Of a stretch of DNA of 64,000 nt, positions 16,267-24,794 are shown one piece after another (position 1 is the first letter of the stretch; the number at the start of each line of letters is the position of its first letter). This stretch comes from an uncultured Modestobacter sp. (GTDB lineage: Bacteria; Actinomycetota; Actinomycetes; Mycobacteriales; Geodermatophilaceae): positions 62,001-126,000 of the forward strand of contig NZ_CANKUD010000006.1 in the NCBI RefSeq assembly GCF_947486615.1, in the 5' to 3' direction. Position numbers and translations under genes: made by a program. The notes under the pieces are model-generated. The model saw only the letters and a list, made by a program, of their open reading frames with translations, made no database searches and was not told where the DNA came from.

Positions 16267-19200
16267 GTGTCGACCGCTCCGCAGGTCGACGACGAGGTGC
16301 CCCGCCGCGCGGTCGTCCGGCTGGTGCGGCTGGGCTTCCACGACGGTGCCCGGGCCGCCCGGCTGCTCGCCTCGCCGGCGCTGGGGCTCTGGGACCTCGA
16401 CCGCAACGAGCCGGCCGACCCCGAGGCCGCGCCGGTGGTCTCTGCGCTGGCCCGGGCCGGTGACCCCGACCTCGCCGTCCGCTCGCTGACCCGGCTGGTG
16501 GAGGCCCTGGACGACGCCGACCCCGACGGCGGCCTCGCCGCGGCGCTGCTGGCCCGGCTGCGGGGCTCGGCCGGGGTGCGCGCCCGGCTGATCGCGGTGC
16601 TGGGTGCCTCCGCCGGGCTGGCCGACCACCTGGCCGCCCACCCGACCGACTGGGTCGTGCTCGACGTGGAGGACCGCGGGGCGCCGCGCCCCAGTCCGCA
16701 GGAGCTGGAGCAGCAGCTGCTGTTCGCGGTGGGCGCCGACCCCGACGACCCGCCGTGGGGCGTCCGGCTGGGCAGCGCCGCCCCGGACGCGAGCCCCGCG
16801 CGGGTGCGCGACCTGCGGCACGCCTACCTGCGCGCCGTGCTGTCCCTGGCCGGCCGCGACCTGGCCGACGGCCTGCCCGCCGACGAGGTGGCCGGCGAGC
16901 TGGCCGACATCGCCGGGGCGGTGCTCACCGCCGGGCTGGCGCTGGCCGTGGCCGAGCAGCCCGCCGACGCCGCACCCTGCCGGCTGGCGGTGATCGGGCT
17001 GGGCAAGTGCGGCGGCCGGGAGCTCAACTACGTCAGCGACGTCGACGTCGTCTTCGTCGCGGAGCCGGTGGAGGAGGGCGAGGACGACGCGGCCGCCGTC
17101 GCCAGCGCCGCCCGGGTCGCCGGCGCGCTGATCCGGATCTGCGGGCAGGCGGCCTGGGAGGTCGACGCCGCGCTGCGCCCGGAGGGCAAGCGCGGCCAGC
17201 TGGTGCGCACCCTGGCCGGGCACCGGGCCTACTACGACCAGTGGGCCAGCACCTGGGAGTTCCAGGCGCTGCTGAAGATGCGCCCGGTGGCCGGTGACCC
17301 GGCGCTGGGCCGGGAGTACGTCGAGGAGCTGTGGCCGCTGGTCTGGAAGGCCGGTGACCGGCCCGGCTTCGTCGGTGAGATCCAGGCGATGCGCCGGCGG
17401 GTGGAGCAGAACATCCCCGCCGCGCAGGCCGACCGGCAGCTGAAGCTGGGCCGTGGGGGGCTGCGCGACGTCGAGTTCAGCGTGCAGCTGCTGCAGCTGG
17501 TGCACGGCCGGGCCGACGTCTCGCTGCGGGTCGGCGGCACGATCCCGGCGCTGACCGTGCTGGGCGCGGGGGGCTACATCGGCCGGGAGGACGCCGCGAC
17601 GCTGGTCGCCTCCTACCGCTTCCTGCGCACCGTGGAGCACCGGTTGCAGCTGCTCCGGCTGCGGCGCACCCACCTGCTGCCGGTCGCCGACGACCAGCTG
17701 CGCTGGCTGGCCCGCTCGCTGGGCTACAAGCCCGACGACCGCGGCGACTCGGTGGCCGTGCTGCAGGCGGAGCTGGCGCTGCACACCCGGGTGGTGCGCC
17801 GGCTGCACGAGAAGCTGTTCTACCGGCCGCTGCTGTCCTCGGTGGCCCGGGTGCCCGGCGAGCAGCTGGCGCTGGGGCCGAAGGCGGCGGGGGAGTGGCT
17901 GCGCGCGCTGGGGTTCGCCGATCCCGACGGCGCGCTGCGGCACCTCACCGCGCTCACCGGCGGGCTGAGCCGGTCGGCGTCGATGCAGCGCTACCTGCTG
18001 CCGGTGCTGCTGCAGACCTTCGCCTCCTGCGCCGACCCCGACGCCGGGCTGCTGGCCTACCGCAAGGTCAGCGAGGCGCTGGGCAACGACCAGTGGTTCC
18101 TGCGGCTGCTGCGGGACGAGGGCCAGACCGCCGAGCGGCTGGCCGTGCTGCTCGGTTCCAGCCAGTACGTGGCCGGGCTGCTGACCCGCACTCCGGAGGC
18201 GATGCGGCTGCTGGCCGACGATGCCCAGCTGGAGCCGCGTGGCGCCGAGGCGCTGTGCACCGCCTGGCGGCAGGCGGTGGCCCGGGCCGGAGACGCGTCG
18301 TCCGGGGTGCGGGTGCTGCGGTCGCTGCGCCGCCAGGAGCTGTTGCGGATCGCCTGCGCCGACCTGCTCGGCCGGCTCGACGTGCTCCAGGTGGGCCGGG
18401 CGCTGCACGACGTCGCCGTCGCCACCCTGCAGGCCGGGCTGGACGCCGCGGTGCGCAGCTGGGCCGCCGAGTCCGGCACCGACGTCGCCGACGTCCCGGT
18501 GGACGTCGCGGTGATCGGGATGGGCCGGCTGGGCGGGGCGGAGCTCGGCTACGGCTCGGACGCCGACGTGCTGTTCGTGCACCGGGTACGGCCCGGGCAC
18601 GACGAGACCCGGGCCAGCCAGGTCGCCAACGCCGTCGCGCACGCGCTGCGCCGGCTGCTCAGCGAGCCGGCGCCGGACCCGGCCTTCGAGGTGGACGCCA
18701 ACCTGCGCCCCGAGGGCCGGCAGGGGGCGCTGTCGCGCAGCCTGAGCGCCTTCGCCGAGTACTACCAGCGGTGGGTGTTGACCTGGGAGGTGCAGGCGCT
18801 GCTGCGCGCCGAGCCGGTCGCCGGGGACGAGGCGCTCGGCCGGGAGTTCGTCGCGCTGATCGACCCGCTGCGCTACCCGGCCGAGGGGCTCACCGCCGAG
18901 CAGGTGGCCGAGATCCGGCGGATCAAGGCCCGGGTGGACAGCGAGCGGCTGCCCCGCGGCGCCGACCCGGCCACGCACACCAAGCTCGGCCGCGGCGGTC
19001 TGGCCGACGTGGAGTGGACCGTGCAGCTGCTGCAGCTGCAGCACGCCGCGGCGCACCCCGAGCTGCGGATCACCCCGACGGTGCCCGCGCTCACCGCCCT
19101 CGGCGACGCCGGCCTGCTGGACGCCGGCCAGGTCGAGGCGCTGCAGGCGGCCTGGGAGCTGGCCAGCCGGGCGCGCAACGCGGTGTTCCTGGTCCGCGGC

Positions 19201-19371
19201 CGGCCCGGTGACCAGCTGCCTCGGCAGGGGCTGGAGCTCAACGGGGTGGCCCGCGCCTGCGGCTACGGCCCGGACGTCGACGCCGGCCAGTTCGTCGACG
19301 ACTACCGCCGGGTCACCCGGCAGGCCCGTACCGTCGTCGAGCACGTCTTCTACGGCCGCGAGGAGGCCTGA
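16267..19371 (+). CDS. glnE: Glutamine synthetase adenylyltransferase/adenylyl-removing enzyme
   Basis: A 1034-residue bifunctional enzyme that adds AMP to, or removes it from, the regulatory tyrosine of GlnA1. Two nucleotidyltransferase domains are visible: the N-terminal deadenylase half with GLGKCGGRELNYVSDVDVVF, and the C-terminal adenylylase half with IGMGRLGGAELGYGSDADVL. Each is followed by its helical GlnE domain (LKLGRGGLRDVEF and TKLGRGGLADVEW). Length is normal. GTG at 16267 is 3 bases after the amidotransferase stop. Its substrate, glnA1, lies 8 kb away on the other strand. Confidence 0.97.
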   Translation: MSTAPQVDDEVPRRAVVRLVRLGFHDGARAARLLASPALGLWDLDRNEPADPEAAPVVSALARAGDPDLAVRSLTRLVEALDDADPDGGLAAALLARLRGSAGVRARLIAVLGASAGLADHLAAHPTDWVVLDVEDRGAPRPSPQELEQQLLFAVGADPDDPPWGVRLGSAAPDASPARVRDLRHAYLRAVLSLAGRDLADGLPADEVAGELADIAGAVLTAGLALAVAEQPADAAPCRLAVIGLGKCGGRELNYVSDVDVVFVAEPVEEGEDDAAAVASAARVAGALIRICGQAAWEVDAALRPEGKRGQLVRTLAGHRAYYDQWASTWEFQALLKMRPVAGDPALGREYVEELWPLVWKAGDRPGFVGEIQAMRRRVEQNIPAAQADRQLKLGRGGLRDVEFSVQLLQLVHGRADVSLRVGGTIPALTVLGAGGYIGREDAATLVASYRFLRTVEHRLQLLRLRRTHLLPVADDQLRWLARSLGYKPDDRGDSVAVLQAELALHTRVVRRLHEKLFYRPLLSSVARVPGEQLALGPKAAGEWLRALGFADPDGALRHLTALTGGLSRSASMQRYLLPVLLQTFASCADPDAGLLAYRKVSEALGNDQWFLRLLRDEGQTAERLAVLLGSSQYVAGLLTRTPEAMRLLADDAQLEPRGAEALCTAWRQAVARAGDASSGVRVLRSLRRQELLRIACADLLGRLDVLQVGRALHDVAVATLQAGLDAAVRSWAAESGTDVADVPVDVAVIGMGRLGGAELGYGSDADVLFVHRVRPGHDETRASQVANAVAHALRRLLSEPAPDPAFEVDANLRPEGRQGALSRSLSAFAEYYQRWVLTWEVQALLRAEPVAGDEALGREFVALIDPLRYPAEGLTAEQVAEIRRIKARVDSERLPRGADPATHTKLGRGGLADVEWTVQLLQLQHAAAHPELRITPTVPALTALGDAGLLDAGQVEALQAAWELASRARNAVFLVRGRPGDQLPRQGLELNGVARACGYGPDVDAGQFVDDYRRVTRQARTVVEHVFYGREEA

Positions 19372-19376
19372 GCCCC

Positions 19377-19997
19377 GTGTACGTGCCCGCCCAGTTCACC
19401 GCCCCGGACGACGCCCTCGCCCAGCTGCTCGCCGCCCCGGGCGCGGTAGACCTGGTCAGCAGCACCCCCGACGGGCTGACCGCCACCACGCTGCCGATGC
19501 TGCACGACCCGGTGGCACGCACGCTCACCGGCCACCTGGCCCGCAACAACACCCAGTGGCGGGACACGGTGGGGGAGGTGCTGGTCATCGTCCGCGGGCC
19601 GGACGCCTACGTGTCGCCGTCCTGGTACGCGTCGAAGGCCGAGCACGGCCGGGTGGTGCCGACCTGGGACTACGTCGTCGCCCACGTGCACGGCGAGCTG
19701 GTGGCGCACACCGACCCCGAGTGGCTGGCGGCGCACGTCGCCGGTCTGACCGGCGCGCACGAGGCCGGCCGTGCGCAGCCGTGGGCGGTCACCGACGCGC
19801 CGGAGCGGTTCGTCGCCGGGCAGCTGCGGGCCATCGTCGGGGTCGAGGTGCGGATCAGCCGGGTCGAGGCGAAGTGGAAGACGTCGCAGAACCGTCCGGC
19901 CGCCGACGTGGACGGCGTGGTCGCCGGGCTCCTCGCCGACGGGGAGGCCGCCACCGCCGCGGCCGTGCAGCTCACCCACCCGGGCGAGCGGGGTTGA
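19377..19997 (+). CDS. FMN-binding PaiB-like protein
   Basis: A 206-residue protein of the PaiB/FMN-binding negative regulator family (split-barrel flavin fold). The opening MYVPAQFTAPDDA, the central GPDAYVSPSWYASK and PTWDYVVAHVHG, and the C-terminal EAKWKTSQNR are characteristic. Bacillus PaiB represses sporulation and degradative-enzyme genes, but most members are untested and could be haem- or flavin-binding enzymes. GTG at 19377 lies 5 bases after glnE. The next gene overlaps by 4 bases, so glnE-paiB-CDGSH likely form one operon. Confidence 0.9.
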   Translation: MYVPAQFTAPDDALAQLLAAPGAVDLVSSTPDGLTATTLPMLHDPVARTLTGHLARNNTQWRDTVGEVLVIVRGPDAYVSPSWYASKAEHGRVVPTWDYVVAHVHGELVAHTDPEWLAAHVAGLTGAHEAGRAQPWAVTDAPERFVAGQLRAIVGVEVRISRVEAKWKTSQNRPAADVDGVVAGLLADGEAATAAAVQLTHPGERG

Positions 19998-20377
19998 GCG
20001 GCGCCCCCGCCGGGCACGACGGACCGGTGCCCGAGGACCCGCAGACCACCGCCGCCCAGCTCCCGGCGGCCGACGACGTCACCGACGAGGCCGTCACCGA
20101 CGAGGCCGTGCGCGACGAGCCGCCGGCCGACGAGCCGACGGCGACGATCACCCCCTACCGCGACGGGCCGCTGATCGTCCGCGGGGACTTCCGGCTGGTC
20201 GACACCGACGGCAACGAGATCGACCCGGGCCGCAAGACCGTCGCGCTGTGCCGGTGCGGGAAGTCGGGCATCAAGCCGTTCTGCGACGGCACGCACAAGC
20301 GGGCCGGGTTCCACTCCGGCAGCGCGCCGTCCCGCCCGCGGCCGGCCGCGCGGATCTTCCGGGAACACCAGGGCTGA
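19994..20377 (+). CDS. CDGSH iron-sulfur domain protein
   Basis: A 127-residue protein. The C-terminal half holds the CDGSH (mitoNEET-like) motif ALCRCGKSGIKPFCDGTHKR, whose three Cys and one His ligate a 2Fe-2S cluster; CDGTH replaces CDGSH. The N-terminal 45 residues are acidic, repetitive (VTDEAVTDEAVRDEPPADEP) and probably disordered. The TTG at 19994 overlaps the previous stop (TTGA), implying translational coupling; GTG 20027 is an alternative start. Role: small redox or Fe-S protein, partner unknown. Confidence 0.85.
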   Translation: MSGAPAGHDGPVPEDPQTTAAQLPAADDVTDEAVTDEAVRDEPPADEPTATITPYRDGPLIVRGDFRLVDTDGNEIDPGRKTVALCRCGKSGIKPFCDGTHKRAGFHSGSAPSRPRPAARIFREHQG

Positions 20378-20487
20378 TCCCGGCCCGCCTCGTCCGGGTC
20401 ACCCGGAGTTCGCCGTCCGGTCACCCGGCGCACCCCGGCGGGCAGCAGGGTCGGCGGCGACCCCGACCCGAACTCCTGAGGTGGCCC

Positions 20488-21762
20488 GTGCTCCGTCGTC
20501 CGCTCCGTCCCGTCTCCGCCGTCCTCTCCCTCGGCACGCTCGCCGTGCTGGCCGCGGCCGGCCCGGCCACCGCCGCCCCGGCGCGCACCTTCGCGCCGCT
20601 GTCCACCGTCGAGGTGGGTGGCGAGGTCGCCGAGATCCTCTCCGCCACCCCGGACGGGCGCACGGTCGTCTACACCGACTCCGAGCTCGGCCGGATCGGT
20701 CTGGTCGACCTGAGCCGGCCCGCCGCCCCGCGGGACCTCGGGTCGATCGACGTGGGCGGCTCGCCGACGTCGGTCACCGTGCTCAGCAACGCGCGCTACG
20801 CCCTGGTCGCCGTGGACACCACCACCGACCTGACCCGGCCGTCGGGCCACCTGGCGGTCGTCGACCTGCCCCGCCGCGCGGTGGTGCGCACCATCGACCT
20901 GGGCGGCCAGCCCGACTCGATCGACGTCGGCCCGAGCGGGGTGTTCGCCGCCATCGCCATCGAGAACCAGCGCGACGAGGACATCGAGGTCGGCGACGTC
21001 GAGGGCGGCCTGCCGCAGCTGCCGGCCGGCTTCCTCTCCGTGGTCGACCTGCGCGGCCCGGTCAGCGCCTGGACCGCCGCGCGCGTCGAGCTGACCGGCC
21101 TGCCCGGCGCGGTGTTCGCCGAGGACCCGGAGCCGGAGTTCGTCGACGTCGACGGCCGGGACATCGCCGCGGTCACCCTGCAGGAGAACAACGCCGTCGC
21201 GCTGGTCGACCTGGCCCGTCAGCGGGTGGTCGGCTCCTTCTCGGCCGGCACCGTCACCCGCACCGACGCCGACCTGGTGGACGACGACGTGATCGCCTTC
21301 GACGACACGCTGGTCGCGCCGCGCGAGCCGGACGCCGTGCAGTGGACGCTGCGCGGCAACCTGGTCACCGCCGACGAGGGCGACCTGGCGCAGGAGCCCG
21401 CCGGCGGCCGCGGCTGGACGGTCTTCGACCAGACCGGCACGGTGCTCTACAGCAGCGGCGGGTCGGCCGAGCAGGCGCTCGCCGCGGCCGGGGCGTACCC
21501 GGACGGGCGCAGCGACGACAAGGGCGCGGAGTTCGAGGGCGCGGAGGTCGCCCGCATGCGCGGGGTCGACTACACCTTCATCGGCTCCGAGCGCGGGGAC
21601 GCCGTCCTGGTCTACGACACCGACCGGGACGCCGCGCCCGAGCTGCTCCAGGTGCTGCCCGTCGGCGATGCCCCCGAGGGGCTGCTCGCCATCCCCTCCC
21701 GCGGGCTGTTCGTCACCAGCAACGAGGACGACGGCACCCTGTCGGTCTTCGGCCTCCGCTGA
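20488..21762 (+). CDS. Secreted beta-propeller protein (choice-of-anchor I / phytase-esterase-like)
   Basis: A 424-residue exported protein. The signal peptide runs through LAVLAAAGPATAAPA (cleavage near residue 30). The mature part is a WD/YVTN-like propeller with repeated blades of the form PDGRTVVYTDSELGRIGLVD and LVAVDTTTD...GHLAVVDL. AVFAEDPEPEFVDV followed by VTLQENNAVALVDL is typical of the choice-of-anchor I/alkaline-phosphatase-like group. Catalytic function is not evident. GTG at 20488 follows GAGGTG. It is followed after 6 bases by copy C of the hairpin element. Confidence 0.82.
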   Translation: MLRRPLRPVSAVLSLGTLAVLAAAGPATAAPARTFAPLSTVEVGGEVAEILSATPDGRTVVYTDSELGRIGLVDLSRPAAPRDLGSIDVGGSPTSVTVLSNARYALVAVDTTTDLTRPSGHLAVVDLPRRAVVRTIDLGGQPDSIDVGPSGVFAAIAIENQRDEDIEVGDVEGGLPQLPAGFLSVVDLRGPVSAWTAARVELTGLPGAVFAEDPEPEFVDVDGRDIAAVTLQENNAVALVDLARQRVVGSFSAGTVTRTDADLVDDDVIAFDDTLVAPREPDAVQWTLRGNLVTADEGDLAQEPAGGRGWTVFDQTGTVLYSSGGSAEQALAAAGAYPDGRSDDKGAEFEGAEVARMRGVDYTFIGSERGDAVLVYDTDRDAAPELLQVLPVGDAPEGLLAIPSRGLFVTSNEDDGTLSVFGLR

Positions 21763-21768
21763 GAGAAA

Positions 21769-21824
21769 GGACCCCCCTGCCCCCCACCACTCGCACGCTC
21801 GTGGCGGGGCCCTGCAGGGGGGCC
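21769..21824 (-). repeat. Dispersed intergenic hairpin element, copy C
   Basis: Outer stem CCCCCCTGC (21772-21780) pairs with GCAGGGGGG (21814-21822). The flank AAAGGACC lies 6 bases after the propeller gene stop, between convergent genes. Compared with copy E the stem sequence differs on both sides and pairing is kept. Confidence 0.85.
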
Positions 21825-21843
21825 GAGGAGGACCCGGTCGTCG

Positions 21844-22857
21844 CTACGCGGCGACCGGGTCCTGCTCCCGCAGGCCGGAACGGCCGGCCTGCCAGGCGCC
21901 GAGCAGGTGCTCCGCGGTGAGCCCGTCCAGGGCCAGCGAGCACCGCGCGCCGAACAGCACGTCGGCGGCCAGGGACGGGTCCTCGGCGACCAGCGAGCCG
22001 CACATGTCCACCGAGGCGATCTGCTCGTGCACCGCGTCGGCCTCCACGTGCTCGTCGTAGAAGACCGTGGTCCGCTCGCCGAAGCCGAGGCGGCGCAGCC
22101 CCGCGGAGTACCGCCGGCTGGGCTCCGACGAGGTCATCTCGACCGCGGCGAGGTGGCCCAGGCAGGCGCCCCGCAGCGCCCGGTGCAGCCCGAACAGCGA
22201 CATCGTGTTGACCGAGGTGAAGGCCACCGCAGGGGCGTCGTCCCAGAGCGCGCCGTAGCCGGTGTCCAGGTCCAGATCGGCCATCATCCCGGCGAACAGC
22301 TGGCTGTGCATGCGCTCGACCGCACCGCCGCCGTACTCGTCGGCCTGGATCTCCACCATCGCCGCCTTGGCCCGGCCGCCGATCCGCGGGATGGCCCAGG
22401 TGTGCGGGTCGCCCTCCTTGAGGTGGTAGACCGACCGCAGGGTCAGGTACTCCCGCCACTGCTCGAGGGTGCCCTCCTTGGCCAGGTACCTCGACAGCGA
22501 CGGGCCGTCGTCGGCGTCGATGACCGCGGTCAGCTGCTGGTCCACCGGCTCGTCGGTGACCTCGACCGGGCTGACCAGCTCGCGCAGCGCGGCCAGGTGC
22601 CGCTGCTCGAGGAGCGCCCGCAGCCGCAGCAGGTCCGGGGCCCACTCCCAGGCGTCGTCCACGTCGTCGAAGCCGCGGTAGTGCAGCTCGTAGCAGATGG
22701 CCAGGCTCAGCTGCAGGTCGTCGTCGGTGAGCGGGCTGGTCGCCGAGGCCGCCAGCCCCTCGGCGGCGGCGAGGGTGCGCGGGCTGATGGTCGACCCGGC
22801 GGTGAGGTCCGCGCTCAGCGCGGCGCTGACGGGGCCCCGAGGCTTGGGAAGGCGCAT
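21844..22857 (-). CDS. Iron-containing redox enzyme family protein (haem-oxygenase-like di-iron oxidase)
   Basis: A 337-residue helical protein of the haem-oxygenase-like di-iron oxidase (HDO) family. Candidate metal ligands sit in VEIQADEYGGG (Glu, Asp, Glu), ERMHSQLF (His) and FYDEHVEADAVHE (Asp/Glu, His), matching the usual E-H-D/E-H pattern. Relatives perform N-oxygenation, C-C cleavage or related four-electron oxidations. No biosynthetic partner genes are adjacent, so the substrate is unknown. ATG at 22857 has no SD; a weak CATGAT box six bases upstream hints at a leaderless start. Confidence 0.85.
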   Translation of the reverse strand: MRLPKPRGPVSAALSADLTAGSTISPRTLAAAEGLAASATSPLTDDDLQLSLAICYELHYRGFDDVDDAWEWAPDLLRLRALLEQRHLAALRELVSPVEVTDEPVDQQLTAVIDADDGPSLSRYLAKEGTLEQWREYLTLRSVYHLKEGDPHTWAIPRIGGRAKAAMVEIQADEYGGGAVERMHSQLFAGMMADLDLDTGYGALWDDAPAVAFTSVNTMSLFGLHRALRGACLGHLAAVEMTSSEPSRRYSAGLRRLGFGERTTVFYDEHVEADAVHEQIASVDMCGSLVAEDPSLAADVLFGARCSLALDGLTAEHLLGAWQAGRSGLREQDPVAA

Positions 22858-22926
22858 GGGCCGATCATGCCCAGGCCGTCGCCGTCCGGAACCTCCGTCA
22901 GCCGATCGGTCGTGCGCCACATGCTG

Positions 22927-22961
22927 CGGAGCCCCGCACCTCGGTGAGGGGCGGGGCTCCG
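22927..22961. terminator. Terminator hairpin of chemoreceptor gene
   Basis: CGGAGCCCCGC (22927-22937) pairs perfectly with GCGGGGCTCCG (22951-22961), just downstream of the minus-strand chemoreceptor stop. Confidence 0.65.
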
Positions 22962-22972
22962 GGGCGTGCGGG

Positions 22973-24529
22973 TCAGACCTGGCGGTCGAACGCCGAGGCC
23001 ATCCGGGCCTGCTCCTCCAGCACCTCGCCCATCCGCGCCTGGACGGCGTCGAGCTGGCCGATGATCTCGCTGGTGGTGTGGATGCCCTCTGCGACGGCCT
23101 TGCTGCTGGCCTGGATGCCGGCGATCTGGTCGGAGACCTTCTGGGTGGCGTTGGCGGTCTCCCGGGCGAGGTCCTTGACCTCGCTGGCGACGACGGCGAA
23201 GCCCTTGCCCAGCTCGCCGGCGCGGGCGGCCTCGATGGTGGCGTTGAGGGCCAGCAGGTTGGTCTGGTCGGCGATGCCGGAGATGATCCGGATGACCTCC
23301 CCGACCGCGGCCGAGGCCTCGTCGAGGGCCTCGACCTCACCGGTCATGGTGGAGGCCTGGCTGACCGCGTGCTCGGCGACCCGGCCGGCGTCACCGGCGG
23401 CCTCGCGGAGTCGGGAGACGGTGTCCAGCAGTTCGCGGGCGTTGTCGGCGGACTCCTCGGTGCGGCGCAGCACGTCCAGTCGCTGGGAGACCAGCTGCTG
23501 GACGTTGCGCAGCGCGGCGGCGCGGGAGTCGGACAGGTCGATGGTCTCGGTGACGAAGAAGTCCATCGTGCCGATCACCCGGCCGCCGACCATCAGCGGG
23601 AAGCACACCCCGGACTTGACCCCGGCGCGCTGGGCGGCCGGCCGCCGCACGCAGTCGGTCATCTCGCCCAGGTCGCGGACGAAGAAGAGGTCCCGGGCCT
23701 TCCAGGCGCGGCCGGAGATGCCCACCCCCTCGGCGAAGGAGGCGGCGAGGGTGACCTTGCGGAACTCCTCACCGGCCGAGCCGGACTCCTGCTGGAAGCG
23801 CAGCACATTGGCCTCTTCGTCCAGCTTCCAGAACGAGCCGTAGGCCCAGCCGAAGGCCTCCCGCACGGTGTCCAGGGCGATCCGCAGCGCGTGCTCCTGG
23901 TCCCGGGCGGCTCCCAGCTCGGTGACCACGGAGGTGACCGCGACCCGGTCGTCGAGGGTCTCCTTCAGCTGGGCGGTGGCCAGCGCGGAGCGGCGGGCGT
24001 GGCTGAGCAGCCGGCCCAGGGAGTCCCACTTGCCGGCGCGGTTGCCGCCGAAGGGCATCTCGGCGAGGCCGTAGTACTCGTAGAGGGCGATGACGGTGCC
24101 GTTCTCGACCGTGGGCAGCACGCAGCCGTGGGTCGCGCCCGCGGCCAGCGCGCCGGCCCAGCGCAGGCAGCCCGGGTCGCTGCTCTCGTCCACCAGGACG
24201 GCGGCCTTGGTGCGGATCGCCTGGCCGCCGTAGCCGTCGGCCGAGGTGACGCTCTGCACCCGGGCCGCCTGGGTGCCGGCCAGCGCGGAGGTCAGCGTGC
24301 CGGCCTCGGCGACCAGGTGAAAGGCGCCGCCCGGGCCGGGCAGCCAGGTGCCGCCGTAGCTCAGGCCGAGCTCGTCGACCAGCGTCGCGGTGATCGTGCG
24401 GTGGGCGTCCAGGGCATCGGTGACCCCGCGGTCGAGGACCGCGATGACCTGCTCGACCGCCTCCACGTCCCGGGGCATCTCCGCCGGGGTCAGCACGGCC
24501 GTGTTCGGGGTGCTCGCGCGCCGCCTCAT
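22973..24529 (-). CDS. Soluble methyl-accepting chemotaxis-type receptor with GAF domains
   Basis: A 518-residue receptor without transmembrane segments. Residues 20-350 contain two GAF-like sensor modules (for example [20 protein letters not shown]). The C-terminal methyl-accepting signalling hairpin has the tip [19 protein letters not shown] and [14 protein letters not shown], which contact CheA and CheW. It would sense a cytoplasmic small molecule or redox state. No che genes are nearby. The ATG at 24529 has SD GGAGG with six-base spacing and is preferred over the longer open frame. Confidence 0.9.
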   Translation of the reverse strand: MRRRASTPNTAVLTPAEMPRDVEAVEQVIAVLDRGVTDALDAHRTITATLVDELGLSYGGTWLPGPGGAFHLVAEAGTLTSALAGTQAARVQSVTSADGYGGQAIRTKAAVLVDESSDPGCLRWAGALAAGATHGCVLPTVENGTVIALYEYYGLAEMPFGGNRAGKWDSLGRLLSHARRSALATAQLKETLDDRVAVTSVVTELGAARDQEHALRIALDTVREAFGWAYGSFWKLDEEANVLRFQQESGSAGEEFRKVTLAASFAEGVGISGRAWKARDLFFVRDLGEMTDCVRRPAAQRAGVKSGVCFPLMVGGRVIGTMDFFVTETIDLSDSRAAALRNVQQLVSQRLDVLRRTEESADNARELLDTVSRLREAAGDAGRVAEHAVSQASTMTGEVEALDEASAAVGEVIRIISGIADQTNLLALNATIEAARAGELGKGFAVVASEVKDLARETANATQKVSDQIAGIQASSKAVAEGIHTTSEIIGQLDAVQARMGEVLEEQARMASAFDRQV

Positions 24530-24706
24530 CCATGTCCTCCATCGCCTGACCGGCACCGCCGGCGGGTGTCCTGTCCCCGGCCACCCGTGCCACGGGTGAC
24601 GTCTCCTCCGACATCGGCAGGCGGCGCCCGGACTTGACCCGGATTCGCGGAGGTGCGGCATCCGATGGTGTGCGGCCGGCCTGCGGGCAGACCCGTCGCG
24701 TCGTCC

Positions 24707-24734
24707 TCCGGAAGGCGGTCCCGTTCGTTCCGGA
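24707..24734. promoter_or_regulatory. Inverted repeat upstream of cstA
   Basis: TCCGGAA (24707-24713) and TTCCGGA (24728-24734) are separated by 14 bases. They lie just before a putative -10 box, covering the -35 region. A candidate operator; the binding protein is unknown. Confidence 0.4.
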
Positions 24735-24740
24735 TGGTCC

Positions 24741-24746
24741 TAAGCT
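24741..24746 (+). promoter_or_regulatory. Putative -10 box of cstA
   Basis: TAAGCT fits the TANNNT actinobacterial -10 pattern. It would give a 5' leader of about 42 bases ending in the SD GGAGGCG. Confidence 0.4.
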
Positions 24747-24794
24747 CCGTGCTCGACGGCGTCGACGAGGACGCCGCAGTGCTCGGAGGCGCTC

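Noticed and set aside
15445-19344. 1,299-codon open frame antisense to glnE and the amidotransferase
   Set aside because: It shadows glnE. Composition is repetitive Gly/Gln/Arg/Val, with no SD and no recognisable domain.
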